Both the position numbers and the translations under genes were made by a program. Source: M55B144 sp964550615 (GTDB taxonomy: Bacteria; Bipolaricaulota; Bipolaricaulia; UBA7950; UBA9294). Taken from it: DNA of 64,000 nucleotides. The stretch covers positions 1 to 64,000 of the forward strand of contig CAZKAB010000003.1 in the NCBI GenBank assembly GCA_964550615.1. The letters are read 5' to 3'. The notes under the pieces were generated by a model. It saw only the letters and a list, made by a program, of their open reading frames with translations, was not told the DNA's origin and searched no databases. Below are positions 9,412 to 17,988 of this stretch, in pieces (position 1 is the first letter of the stretch; each line of letters starts with the position of its first letter).

Positions 9412-9439
9412 ATTATAACGACGGGTGGATACGATTCAA
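9412..9439 (-). promoter_or_regulatory. Sigma-70-type promoter
   Basis: On the minus strand TTGAAT (9439-9434) and a perfect TATAAT (9417-9412) are separated by 16 bp. It lies just beyond the methyltransferase stop and points toward the small ORF and the GNAT gene. Confidence 0.55.
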
Positions 9440-9444
9440 ACCGA

Positions 9445-10005
9445 TCACTGCGCCCACGCCTTAACCGCACGGGTGGCGATGAATGAATCGCAATAACGCG
9501 AGATCAGTTCACCGGGGAAAGTGTCCTCGTAGAAGCCGGCAATCACGAATCCAGCGTCGATCTGTCCGCCGATCTGATCAGCAAGCGTATGCCCAAATTC
9601 GAGCGCAGCATCACGCCCATAATGGAGCACACGTTCCTCTTCACTGATGCTTGAAAGCTCCGAATAAGGCAGCGAGAAACGAACCTGAAGAACGCCTTCC
9701 TTCTCTTTCGCCGGATCGAACAGATGGAGAATGGGGTTGTCGAACCCCGCCAAGAGTGCGCCGCCCGAGCGTAAGACACGATAACACTCTCTCCATACCG
9801 GCAGTACGTCAGGGACGAAGCAGTTGGAAACAGGATGAACGATCAAATCGAAAGTCTCATCAGACAGCGACGAGAGGTCGCGCATGTCTCCCTCAACCGT
9901 GCGAATGCTCAAGCCCTCACGCTCGGCGACAAACCGGTCCTGAGCGAGCTGCTTTGGTGCATTGTCGTAGACCGTCACATTTGCTCCCGCAGCAGCGAGA
10001 ATCGG
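9445..10005 (-). CDS. Class I SAM methyltransferase, N-terminus lost in gap
   Basis: The visible 186 C-terminal residues belong to a class I SAM-dependent methyltransferase. The fragment opens just after motif I with ILAAAGANVTVYDNAPKQL, where the acidic residue that would contact the SAM ribose is the aspartate in VYDN. The DMRDLSSL segment (motif II) and FDLIVHPVSN (motif IV-like) follow. About 50-60 N-terminal residues, including the GxGxG loop, must lie inside the N-run. The substrate is unknown. It is a separate gene from the methyltransferase upstream of the gap, because each half has the complementary portion of its own fold. Confidence 0.75.
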   Translation of the reverse strand, partial: PILAAAGANVTVYDNAPKQLAQDRFVAEREGLSIRTVEGDMRDLSSLSDETFDLIVHPVSNCFVPDVLPVWRECYRVLRSGGALLAGFDNPILHLFDPAKEKEGVLQVRFSLPYSELSSISEEERVLHYGRDAALEFGHTLADQIGGQIDAGFVIAGFYEDTFPGELISRYCDSFIATRAVKAWAQ

Positions 10006-10105
10006 NNNNNNNNNNNNNNNNNNNNNNNNNNNNNNNNNNNNNNNNNNNNNNNNNNNNNNNNNNNNNNNNNNNNNNNNNNNNNNNNNNNNNNNNNNNNNNN
10101 NNNNN
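10006..10105. other. Assembly gap (100 N)
   Basis: Exactly 100 N is a conventional placeholder of unknown true size. It joins the 3'-truncated and 5'-truncated parts of two methyltransferase genes. The missing ends suggest the real gap is larger than 100 bp. Confidence 0.95.
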
Positions 10106-10753
10106 ATCGTAGGTGACTGAAAGACCGGCATCAGTGAACAATTGCTTCATCTCATCGATCTCGAACAGGCCGAGTTCGTGATGCTCGACAAAGTGACTGG
10201 TGCCCTCCGGGGTCCCAATCAAGTGATGCAAGTCAAAATGAGAGATGCGCCCATTCACAAAGCTTGTGTTGACGCGGGCAATTTTCAGCTCAGCCTCATC
10301 AACCAACATGGCGTGTACCGTACCGGCTTGCCACGCTGTCGGCGCGAACCATGGCTCGATGATGACGACCCCACCTGGGTTTAGATGACGGCTCATGCAC
10401 GCAATCGCTCTTCCGGCAAGGTCAAGCGTCTTTGCATACCCGATTGCGCTGAACAGACACGTAATCACGTCGAACGACCTGCCAAGCTCGAACCCGGTCA
10501 TGTCGCCGTGATGGAACGTCACGTTCGGATTTCGTATGCGCGCAGCTGCGAGCATTCCTTCCGAGATATCGAGCCCCTCGGCCTCATACCGATCCTTCAG
10601 GTACTCGATGTGCCGGCCGGTGCCGCAAGCGACGTCGAGCAGGCTCTTTCCAGAAGCACGGAGATGATCCTCGGCAACGCGCAGAACCTGTTGCGCTTCC
10701 TGCTCGTAATCCTTGAACGAGTAGATCTTGTCGTAGAATTGAACCGTATCCAT
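10106..10753 (-). CDS. Class I SAM methyltransferase, C-terminus lost in gap
   Basis: 216 residues are visible from ATG 10753. Motif I is complete (SLLDVACGTGRHIEYL), followed by the acidic loop AEGLDISEGML, then FDVITCLFSAIGY (motif IV) and HLNPGGVVIIEPWF (post-motif). This is the usual order of Methyltransf_25/11 proteins. The final 20-40 residues fall in the N-run. Upstream, AGGTACG is a modest ribosome site. It probably forms a unit with the following methyltransferase, but the gap hides the junction. Confidence 0.8.
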
Positions 10754-10846
10754 GTCGTACCTCCAGGCCCAGTCTAGCCGACGGATCCACCGCCCGCAAT
10801 ATCTGTGCGTTTACCCAGAGGAACGCCGCTGTGCACCGTTGCTGTC

Positions 10847-11839
10847 TCAACCGCGTCGCGATCTCTTACGCCGGATGTGATAGAGGACATAAATGAGCAG
10901 GAGAATAAGCGCGATGAAGGCAATATTCAGCCCGTTGGTCACAAGATACGAGTGAATGTAGATTCCCGCGGTGTGCACCAGCCGGTCCCACACTTCGGCA
11001 GGAGGTGAAGGAAACCGGACCACCGACGTACTCACCTGATCGCCGCTTACATGTACCACTACGTAGTGATAGAAGAAGTGATCGGGATCGGTACCGAGAA
11101 GCTCCGCGCCTGCTCCACCAGTGATCGTGTACGGAACGCCGCTCCACTCACCCGTGAAGTAGCCGTGGATGTGCGAGGCGAAGATGTGCGTTACGTGACT
11201 CTCACGGAACAGCGCGAGCAAGGAGTCGACCTGACCCGCATCCAGCAGACTGTGAGAGGCATCCCCCCGTGGATCGCTGAGAGGAACGTGAAAGAACACG
11301 AAGCGGTTTGTGTAGGCCTGCCCAATCTTCAACTCCTGCCGCAGCCAAGCAATCTGCGCGGTATCGAAACGCACCTGGTTTGCATCGTCCAAGACGATGA
11401 AATAGGAGTTCCCGACGGAGAAGCTGTAGTAGAACGCTCCGAACAAGTCGTAGTATACTGCGCGGCCTTCCTCACGGATATCATGGTTCCCGATCCCGAC
11501 CAAGAATGGGAGTTCCTCATCTTTGATCTGGTTGTAGAAGACGCGGTATTTCTCCTTCTCCCCGTCAAAGACAAGATCGCCGACATCGATTGCAAACGCC
11601 AACTGATCGGTTTTGCCGTCAAGGTCGCGCAGGATCGACTGAAAAGTGGAGAAACTGTTCTTGTTGTCTCCCATCACGGCAAAACTGAAGTCGTCACCCT
11701 GTTTGGGGATACGTTGCAGCTGTTGATAGTTCCAATCGAGCCCTTCCGGGGGCCACCATGGGCGGAACTCGGCTCGATATATGAACGCCCCGCAAGCAAT
11801 GATCAGCAGCACCAGAAAAACGAGCAACGCCTTCTTCAT
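10847..11839 (-). CDS. Membrane-anchored metallophosphoesterase
   Basis: This 330-residue protein is anchored at both ends by hydrophobic segments: residues 2-20 and about 295-320 (LNIAFIALILLLIYVLYHI), the latter followed by a basic tail. Between them is a calcineurin-like phosphoesterase domain with metal-ligand motifs VMGDNK, DVGDLV, GIGNHD, FFHVPL and ASHIHGYF. ATG 11839 follows GGGAGGGTGATGAG. It is divergent from the PepSY gene and shares its 208-bp upstream region, so it may respond to the same regulator. The first block reads GDN rather than the usual GDxH. Confidence 0.8.
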   Translation of the reverse strand: MKKALLVFLVLLIIACGAFIYRAEFRPWWPPEGLDWNYQQLQRIPKQGDDFSFAVMGDNKNSFSTFQSILRDLDGKTDQLAFAIDVGDLVFDGEKEKYRVFYNQIKDEELPFLVGIGNHDIREEGRAVYYDLFGAFYYSFSVGNSYFIVLDDANQVRFDTAQIAWLRQELKIGQAYTNRFVFFHVPLSDPRGDASHSLLDAGQVDSLLALFRESHVTHIFASHIHGYFTGEWSGVPYTITGGAGAELLGTDPDHFFYHYVVVHVSGDQVSTSVVRFPSPPAEVWDRLVHTAGIYIHSYLVTNGLNIAFIALILLLIYVLYHIRRKRSRRG

Positions 11840-11949
11840 CTCATCACCCTCCCGGGGGATAAGTAGATGATACCGACAACAACGCACTATCGAAAACCGG
11901 TAGAGGCTCTGTCCTGTCAGAACAACGCTGGCCAAAGGATGAAAAGGAA

Positions 11950-11982
11950 TTAATCCTGTCTTCATCCGTTCTTAATCTTGGC
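11950..11982 (+). promoter_or_regulatory. Three tandem 11-bp operator repeats (OmpR/PhoP type)
   Basis: Three direct repeats with exact 11-bp spacing are present: TTAATCCTGTC (11950-11960), TTCATCCGTTC (11961-11971) and TTAATCTTGGC (11972-11982). Eleven-bp repeats on one helix face are the usual binding mode of OmpR/PhoB-family regulators. A -10-like TAGACT lies at 11987-11992. The likely ligand is the response regulator encoded at 12627, placing the PepSY gene and perhaps the divergent phosphoesterase under its control. Confidence 0.7.
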
Positions 11983-12047
11983 CTGGTAGACTCAGTGCGC
12001 TTGGGAACAGAAGCCCAAGACGAAAACTGAAACTGGAGGTTTTAACC

Positions 12048-12536
12048 ATGTTTACGAAGAAGAATCTCACTATCGGATTGACGCTCGCGGCACTGGTCGC
12101 CGTGATGATCAGCGGAGCAACTCTATACGCGCAGCAAGGAACTACCACCCCACAAGCGGCGACGCAGACAAATCACGAGGAGAACGTTCAGGATCCTGGC
12201 TACGGAGGAAGTATCTCGGTTCCTGAGAACATGAGCGACCAAAGCCTTGCCGGATTGGCAAAGATCACGGCAAGCGATGCGGAGAATGCCGCCCTGGCAC
12301 AGTTCCCAGGTGCAACGGTCATCAAGACAGAACTCGATAACGAGAACGGTGCCCTTGTCTACTCGGTGGAGCTTCAGACAAGCGGAGGCATCAAAGACGT
12401 AAGAATCGACGCCGGAAACGCCCGCATCCTCTACACAGACAGCGGAGTGGATCTCGACGAAGGCCACACCGCCTCTGAAGGTGGCGAGGCCAGCGCGGGA
12501 GAACCCGAAACAACGGATAGCGCGAAATCCGACTAG
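12048..12536 (+). CDS. Exported PepSY-domain protein
   Basis: This is a 162-residue secreted protein. The start ATG follows ACTGGAGG. A signal peptide covers residues ~1-29 (cleavage near YAQQ). The PepSY-like segment (about residues 75-130) has the typical opening ITASDAENAALAQFPGATV and the beta hairpin GALVYSVELQ...KDVRIDAGNARIL. The tail is acidic and low-complexity. PepSY proteins beside two-component systems commonly act as periplasmic modulators of the sensor. That role is inferred here from the adjacent regulator and kinase and from the operator in front. Confidence 0.75.
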   Translation: MFTKKNLTIGLTLAALVAVMISGATLYAQQGTTTPQAATQTNHEENVQDPGYGGSISVPENMSDQSLAGLAKITASDAENAALAQFPGATVIKTELDNENGALVYSVELQTSGGIKDVRIDAGNARILYTDSGVDLDEGHTASEGGEASAGEPETTDSAKSD

Positions 12537-12569
12537 GCACACTACCCCCCGTAATCCAAGCAGCCCAAG

Positions 12570-12602
12570 GCCCGGCGAGCGCAAGTTCGCCGGGCTTCTC
12601 TC
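12570..12602 (+). terminator. Rho-independent terminator after PepSY gene
   Basis: A 9-bp GC-rich stem (GCCCGGCGA with TCGCCGGGC) is followed by TTCTCTC. It separates the PepSY gene from the regulator-kinase pair, so readthrough or a second promoter must serve the latter. Confidence 0.6.
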
Positions 12603-12626
12603 ACCCTGGTATGATCCTAGCTGAAC

Positions 12627-13295
12627 ATGCTGATACTAATTGTTGAAGACGAGCGTAAGATCGCAAGTTTCATCAAGAAGGGTTTGGAGGCGGAAGGATA
12701 CGCCGTCGATGCAGCCTATGACGGGGAGCATGGTCTGACAATGGCCGAAGAGAACGACTACGATCTGATTCTCTTGGATGTGATGCTTCCGAAACTGGAC
12801 GGTGTGAACCTGTGCCGGCGCTTGCACGAAGAGGGAAAGGAAACGCCCATTCTGATGCTGACGGCCAAGGACGCCATATCCGATCGGGTCCGAGGCCTCG
12901 ACAGCGGAGCGGACGACTATCTCACTAAGCCATTTGCGTTCGACGAGCTCGTCGCTCGTGTCCGCGCTCTGTTGCGCCGCGGCGGTCCCAAGACTCCCCC
13001 AATGCTGCGAGTGGGCGATCTTACACTGGACCCGATCACGCAAGAGGTGATCCGAGGGAACCGCCCGATCCAGCTCACCAACTTGGAATACCGGTTACTG
13101 CGCTATCTGATGCAAAACACCAAACGTGTCCTAAGCCGCACGCTCATCGAGGAACACGTGTGGGGGAGCAGCTTCGACAGCTTCACCAATACAGTCGATG
13201 TCTACATAAGTAAGCTGCGCAAGAAGATCGACCATAAAACGGACAGAAAGCTGATTCATACGGTACGCGGAATCGGCTATGTGCTCAAGGAGTGA
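12627..13295 (+). CDS. OmpR-family response regulator
   Basis: This 222-residue two-domain regulator has a receiver domain at residues 1-115 with acidic pocket E7/D8, phospho-acceptor D51 (LILLDVMLP), the switch threonine in MLTAK and K101 in TKPF. The winged-helix DNA-binding domain covers about 125-220, ending HTVRGIGYVLKE. Its stop region overlaps the ribosome site of the kinase gene, so the pair is translationally coupled. The three 11-bp repeats at 11950 are a good candidate target. The stimulus is unknown. Confidence 0.92.
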   Translation: MLILIVEDERKIASFIKKGLEAEGYAVDAAYDGEHGLTMAEENDYDLILLDVMLPKLDGVNLCRRLHEEGKETPILMLTAKDAISDRVRGLDSGADDYLTKPFAFDELVARVRALLRRGGPKTPPMLRVGDLTLDPITQEVIRGNRPIQLTNLEYRLLRYLMQNTKRVLSRTLIEEHVWGSSFDSFTNTVDVYISKLRKKIDHKTDRKLIHTVRGIGYVLKE

Positions 13296-13299
13296 CTCG

Positions 13300-14724
13300 T
13301 TGTTCAAAACGATCCGCGGCAAGTTGACCTTATGGTATGCAGCGCTTCTGACCATCGTTTTGATCGCCCTTGGATTCACGTTGTATCAGGCGCTGCGGCA
13401 TTCCCTCATGACCGAAGCGATCAATACGGTGGAGGTCAGAGCAAAACAGATCAACAGTTTCATTGAGTCTCCTGAATCGGGAGGCGCGGAAGAAGGAAGC
13501 GGAACATTCATCGACATTGCCGATCCCGACCTGATACGAAAATTCACGTCAGACGGGGTATACATCGAGATCAGGGATGAAAAGGGGCAACTGGTCAATC
13601 ACTCGTTCTTTCCATCAGCGCAGCAACTCGATGAAGGCGATTTCATCACTGCTCTAAAGACAGCTAATCCCGGCTCATTGGCGTTACGCTCCTTTTCCGA
13701 AACGGGGCGAATGGTCGTCTATGCGTTGCCGTTAATAAGAAACGGACTACCATTGGGCACAGTAATGGTCGGTCGCTCTCTAAGGTTCATGGACAGCGCC
13801 CTCGACCGATTGCTCTTTCTGCTGTTGTTCCTCTCTGGGGGAGGACTGTTGCTCGCAGCGGCGGTGGGAGCGACCTTGGCCAAGGTCGCGCTCTCACCGA
13901 TCGACCGCATCACGAGGACCGCGCGTCAGATAAGCGCCGAAGGATTACATCGACGCATCAACTTGAAGGGTCCGGATGACGAGGTCACCCGTCTGGCAAA
14001 CGCGTTCGACGAAATGCTTGATCGCTTGAAGACCGGTTTTCAACGCGAACAGCGGTTTACAGCCGACGTATCGCACGAGCTGCGTACGCCTCTAACGATC
14101 ATCAAGGGGACCGCAGAGGTCACCTTACGTAGCGATACGGCGAGTCAGCAAGAGTATCGAGAAGCACTGCAATCGATCAACACCGAGGCCGACAGGATGA
14201 CCAATATCGCGGATTCCCTTCTCACACTGGCTCGGGCCGATGCGGGCCAGCAGCATCTGAAAATGAACATGGCTAATCTGGGCGATCTCATCGAAGGAGT
14301 TGTTAGGAAATTTGTGCCTCTCGCAAGCAAGAAGCGAATTGTCTTCGAAACCGGAATAACGGCCTGCTTATGGGTCAACGGGAACGAGGCACGCCTGCAA
14401 CAGCTTGTGGGAAATCTCATACAAAACGCGATTAAGTACACCCCTCCCGGCGGCAGGATCGACGTGCTACTGGAGAAGGATGAGGATTTGGCCAAACTGA
14501 GCGTTGTGGATACAGGGGTCGGAATCCCGGAAGACGATCTTCCTCATATCTTCGAGCGGTTCTACCGTGTTGACCAAACACGCTCCCGCGCCGAAGGCGG
14601 CAGCGGTCTCGGCCTCTCCATCGCGAAATGGATCGTTGCCGCTCACAACGGGCGCATCGAAGCGCACAGTGATCCGGTCAAAGGGACCACGTTCATAGTC
14701 CGACTACCGCTTATCGAGCAATAA
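13300..14724 (+). CDS. Two-component sensor histidine kinase
   Basis: This 474-residue membrane kinase has TM1 at residues ~10-30, a periplasmic sensor of about 130 residues, TM2 near ~165-190 (LLFLLLFLSGGGLLLAAAVGA) and then a HAMP domain. The HisKA box FTADVSHELRTPL has H259. The N, G1 and G2 boxes follow (NLIQNAIKYTPPGG, VVDTGVGIPEDD, GGSGLGLSIAKW). I place the start at TTG 13300 because AAGGAGT lies six bases upstream. An ATG at 13279 would overlap the regulator and has no ribosome site. It should phosphorylate the upstream regulator, and the PepSY protein may tune it. Confidence 0.9.
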   Translation: MFKTIRGKLTLWYAALLTIVLIALGFTLYQALRHSLMTEAINTVEVRAKQINSFIESPESGGAEEGSGTFIDIADPDLIRKFTSDGVYIEIRDEKGQLVNHSFFPSAQQLDEGDFITALKTANPGSLALRSFSETGRMVVYALPLIRNGLPLGTVMVGRSLRFMDSALDRLLFLLLFLSGGGLLLAAAVGATLAKVALSPIDRITRTARQISAEGLHRRINLKGPDDEVTRLANAFDEMLDRLKTGFQREQRFTADVSHELRTPLTIIKGTAEVTLRSDTASQQEYREALQSINTEADRMTNIADSLLTLARADAGQQHLKMNMANLGDLIEGVVRKFVPLASKKRIVFETGITACLWVNGNEARLQQLVGNLIQNAIKYTPPGGRIDVLLEKDEDLAKLSVVDTGVGIPEDDLPHIFERFYRVDQTRSRAEGGSGLGLSIAKWIVAAHNGRIEAHSDPVKGTTFIVRLPLIEQ

Positions 14725-14801
14725 CGTCATCTTCCTTTGTGTGCCATGCCATTCTTGCAGAAGCGCATCGCTGTCTTCGAACACCCACTGGCATACATAC
14801 G

Positions 14802-15260
14802 CTAGCCGCGCAACGCGGCGATTCCGTGGAAGCCAAGCAGCACGAGGCCCATGCGCATTGCAGTACCCAAACCGGATGCAATCGCAAACAACACCGGCCT
14901 GTTACCGACAACGGCGAACAGGTAGAGCGACACCGTGTCGGGAAATCCGGGAATACTGAGCAAAACGAAGACGGCGAAAACACCGTAGCGTTTGACGAAT
15001 CGCTCGCTGGCATCGAAGAAGATCCTCGCCCATCGGTGACGAACGAGAAACTTCTCGAACCGCTCCGTCCCCTTTGCGCGATCGCCCACCAAGAACACGA
15101 TGTACGCGCCCACCGTCTTTCCAAGAACGGCGACCAAGAAGATCCAGCCGAGCGGAATAAATCCATACCCCAGAACCGGGATCTCGCTCGGAGTCGGCAA
15201 GATCACGGCCGCGCCGACTTCATACAAGAAGATGAGGATGAGCCCGGTCAGAATCTTCAT
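14802..15260 (-). CDS. DedA/YqaA-like (VTT-domain) membrane protein
   Basis: This membrane protein of about 152 residues has the SNARE-associated/VTT pattern: re-entrant proline-rich loop LPTPSEIPVLGYGFIPLG, a glycine-rich helix (AVLGKTVGAYIVFLVGDRA) and the second loop SIPGFPDTVSLYLFAVVG. It is short for DedA (usually near 200) and nearer to YqaA. ATG 15260 has no strong ribosome site, and a GTG 24 bp upstream is possible. It is divergent from the M24 peptidase gene. A role in lipid scrambling or membrane homeostasis is family knowledge, not shown here. Confidence 0.65.
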   Translation of the reverse strand: MKILTGLILIFLYEVGAAVILPTPSEIPVLGYGFIPLGWIFLVAVLGKTVGAYIVFLVGDRAKGTERFEKFLVRHRWARIFFDASERFVKRYGVFAVFVLLSIPGFPDTVSLYLFAVVGNRPVLFAIASGLGTAMRMGLVLLGFHGIAALRG

Positions 15261-15363
15261 ACGGAAAAGTAACACGCCACTCACAACCGGCGCAACACCT
15301 TTGATGCGCCACGATGCAAAGCTGCTATACTGGTTTATCCCATCAACAAGAAGGGGATTCGAT

Positions 15364-16473
15364 ATGGACTGCAACAGACGCCTGCAACTGCTTCTGGAGC
15401 GACTCACCTCAAAGAGGGTAGATGTTGTCGCTCTTCTCCCCGGCGCGAACTTCACCTACTACACCGGCCTCAACAAGCCGTTGAGCGAACGGCCGTTTGT
15501 TCTATTCGTACAGGCAAACGCCGCTCGTTGCCCCGTAATCCTCCTTCCTCGTCTGGAAGCCGATGGATTCACGGAGTCCCTGCCGTACGAGGTTGAACTC
15601 GTAGTCTACACTGACGAACAGGGGTACGAGCGCGCGTTTCGTGAAGCAGCGTGTGCGCTGAACCTAGATAACAAGTCGATAGGCATGGAACCGCGCGGGA
15701 TGAGGCTGCTTGAGCTTCGCGAGATCGAGAAGAACTCTTCCGGGTGCCGAATCGTCGAGGTTGATGATGTGCTGTCGCAGGCGCGGATGCTTAAAGATGC
15801 GGATGAGATAGCGGCCATCCGGCAAGCAATCAAGATAAGTGAGGCGGCGCTTGCCAGTACGTGTAGCCAGGTCAAGCCGGGAATGACAGAGCTTGATGTT
15901 CAGACGCTTCTGAATATCGAGATGCTGAACCTAGGTGCGCACGGCCACGGCTTTGACCCGCTTATCCTTTCCGGCCCCCGCGCCGCCCTTCCACATACCA
16001 CCGCGAACGAACGCGTAATTGAGAAAGGCGACTGCCTGCTATTTGATTTCGGGGCGAGCCTCGGTTCTTACAGCGCTGACATTACCCGCACATTCTCCAT
16101 CGGAACGTCGACACCCATCTGGAAGGACATCTACGAGATCGTCAAACAGGCAAACGCGGCCGCTCGATCGATCGCCGCGCCCGGTGTAACGGCCGAGGAC
16201 GTCGACGCCGCTGCGCGCCGCGTAATCGATGCCGCCGGATATGGAAACTACTTCACTCATCGCACCGGTCACGGACTCGGCCTGCAAGTGCACGAGCCAC
16301 CGTATATCGTCGCCGGTAACAACACCGCGCTTCGCCCGGGGATGGTGTTCACGATCGAACCCGGCATCTATTTGCAGGGTCGATTCGGAGTACGGATCGA
16401 GGACGACATATTAATCACCGATGATGGAGCAGAGACGCTCTCTACCTCACCGCGCTCGCTCATTGCGCTCTAG
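15364..16473 (+). CDS. M24-family Xaa-Pro aminopeptidase/dipeptidase
   Basis: This 369-residue metallopeptidase has a creatinase-like N-terminal domain (about 1-125) and a C-terminal pita-bread domain (about 130-365). The five metal ligands are visible: D in LLFDFGASL, D in YSADITRTF, H in HRTGHGLGL, E in TIEPGIYL and E in GVRIEDDI. ATG 15364 follows AAGGGG. The last 14 bp overlap the convergent glycosylase gene. It should hydrolyse bonds N-terminal to proline. A second M24 enzyme lies in the catabolic island. Confidence 0.9.
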   Translation: MDCNRRLQLLLERLTSKRVDVVALLPGANFTYYTGLNKPLSERPFVLFVQANAARCPVILLPRLEADGFTESLPYEVELVVYTDEQGYERAFREAACALNLDNKSIGMEPRGMRLLELREIEKNSSGCRIVEVDDVLSQARMLKDADEIAAIRQAIKISEAALASTCSQVKPGMTELDVQTLLNIEMLNLGAHGHGFDPLILSGPRAALPHTTANERVIEKGDCLLFDFGASLGSYSADITRTFSIGTSTPIWKDIYEIVKQANAAARSIAAPGVTAEDVDAAARRVIDAAGYGNYFTHRTGHGLGLQVHEPPYIVAGNNTALRPGMVFTIEPGIYLQGRFGVRIEDDILITDDGAETLSTSPRSLIAL

Positions 16474-17134
16474 GCACGTGCTTGCAGGAACCCTGCAACA
16501 CGCAGCCGTCGCACTTCGGATTGCGCGCCAGGCACCGTTCCTTCCCGTGCCGCACAAGCAGGGCATGATACTCGTTGTGCATGCCCGCATCACCTGGCAG
16601 AGCTTGCATGAACATCGATCGGAGTTCTCCATATGTTTCGCTTCCCGTGATGAGGCCCAAGCGCGTCAGAATCCGCCGCGTGTAGGCATCCACAACGAAA
16701 CTAGCTTTCCCCGCTGCGTACAGGATGATCGCATCCGCTGTCTCTTCGCCGATTCCGCACACGGAAAGGAGTTCACGTCGAAGATCGTCAATAGAAAGCG
16801 CGAACAACGAGCGCAAGTCGCCGTTGTGGCGAGCATTGAGAAAGTCGAGAAACGCGCGCAACCGCGCCGCCTTCTCGTTGTAGAAGAGACACGGCCTAAT
16901 TAGCTCTGCAATCGCCGCCATCGGCGCACGCGTGAGGGCGTCCGGGGTCATCAGCTGTGCATCCTTCAGTGCATCGATCGCCAGCTCAACATTCTTCCAA
17001 GACACCCGTTGTGTGAGTATCGCCCCCACAATCACTTCGAATGGATCGCTTCCCGGCCACCACTCTTGCTCGCCGTAGTCGGCAAGGAGACGGTGATAAA
17101 TCTGCAGCAGCTGTTGTTTCGAGCTACGATTCAT
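16460..17134 (-). CDS. Endonuclease III-like HhH-GPD DNA glycosylase
   Basis: This 224-residue HhH-GPD protein has a C-terminal [4Fe-4S] cysteine set (C-x6-C-x2-C-x5-C in CLARNPKCDGCVLQGSC). The helix-hairpin-helix reads LLSVCGIGEETADAI, and the catalytic aspartate is in VVDAYTRRI. The lysine that makes endonuclease III a bifunctional lyase is replaced by glutamate, as expected for monofunctional MagIII-like glycosylases. It probably removes alkylated or damaged bases without cutting the strand. ATG 17134 overlaps the amidase stop by 11 bp, indicating translational coupling. Confidence 0.85.
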   Translation of the reverse strand: MNRSSKQQLLQIYHRLLADYGEQEWWPGSDPFEVIVGAILTQRVSWKNVELAIDALKDAQLMTPDALTRAPMAAIAELIRPCLFYNEKAARLRAFLDFLNARHNGDLRSLFALSIDDLRRELLSVCGIGEETADAIILYAAGKASFVVDAYTRRILTRLGLITGSETYGELRSMFMQALPGDAGMHNEYHALLVRHGKERCLARNPKCDGCVLQGSCKHVPRAQ

Positions 17135-17768
17135 CGAGGAATTGCCTGATCGCGGCGAGGATCGCATCGGCGATCTTGCTTTGATACGACAGATTCTGCA
17201 GGTACTTCGCTTCCATACGATTGGTTACGAACCCCACCTCGACAAGGGCAGCCGGCATCTTCGCCTTCCCGATGAAGAGCGGCATCGGTTTCACTCCTCG
17301 ATCGATCGCTCCGGTGGCGGCAACGACCTTGGCCTGCAGCATCTCCGCCAGTCTATAGCTGGCTGTACCCGCACCTTGCGTCTCATGTACCAACGTTTCA
17401 ACGCCCGATACACTCTCATTTGAAAAGGAATTGGCGTGGATGCTGACGAACAGGTCGGCACCGAGTTGGTTCGCCTTCACCGCACGATCGGTCGGGTAGA
17501 TATACTCGTCGTCGCGCCGGCTGAGCACTATGCGAAGCAGCGGATCATCGAGCGATTTCAGATACAACATCTGCGCGATCGACATGGTAATGTCCTTTTC
17601 CTCCAGGCCATTAACTCCGATCGCGCCCGGGTCCTTGCCTCCGTGTCCCGGATCGATGACAACGGTGTATCGGTAGGATAGAGTGGGGCCGCCAGCGCAT
17701 ATGGAGAGTGACCCGATCGCAAAAAGGAGAAGCGCTATGATGACGGGTGTTCTGAGTCGACGTACCAA
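17124..17768 (-). CDS. N-acetylmuramoyl-L-alanine amidase (Amidase_3)
   Basis: This exported zinc amidase of about 214 residues cleaves the lactyl-peptide bond of peptidoglycan. An N-terminal hydrophobic segment (TPVIIALLLFAIGSLSIC) acts as signal or anchor. The Amidase_3 domain shows VVIDPGHGGKDPGAIG (first zinc His), LEEKDI (Glu), VSIHANSF (third ligand) and ALVEVGFVTN (catalytic Glu). I choose TTG 17768 because AAAGGGGGG lies eight bases upstream. Longer forms lack a ribosome site and would bury the signal peptide. It is transcribed with the downstream glycosylase gene. Confidence 0.85.
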   Translation of the reverse strand: MVRRLRTPVIIALLLFAIGSLSICAGGPTLSYRYTVVIDPGHGGKDPGAIGVNGLEEKDITMSIAQMLYLKSLDDPLLRIVLSRRDDEYIYPTDRAVKANQLGADLFVSIHANSFSNESVSGVETLVHETQGAGTASYRLAEMLQAKVVAATGAIDRGVKPMPLFIGKAKMPAALVEVGFVTNRMEAKYLQNLSYQSKIADAILAAIRQFLDES

Positions 17769-17950
17769 GCAGCGATCCCCCCCTTTCAGTGCAGGATACA
17801 GGGCGAATCGGCACTGTGTGGGGCGGGCTGTCATCGCGTCGCTAGACATATGGGACCACGAGACGACCGCTCGTTCACCTTGCCCGTGGACGAAGAGATC
17901 TGTGTCAGTCACCGCCAGATCCGACCTTCCTGCCAGCTATCCAACCCCAC

Positions 17951-17979
17951 TTGACAGCGAATTTTCCGTCTCGTAACAT
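17951..17979 (+). promoter_or_regulatory. Promoter of the tRNA cluster
   Basis: A perfect TTGACA (17951-17956), a 17-bp spacer and TAACAT (17974-17979) are present. Transcription would begin close to the first tRNA at 17989. Confidence 0.75.
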
Positions 17980-17988
17980 CACCAAGTC

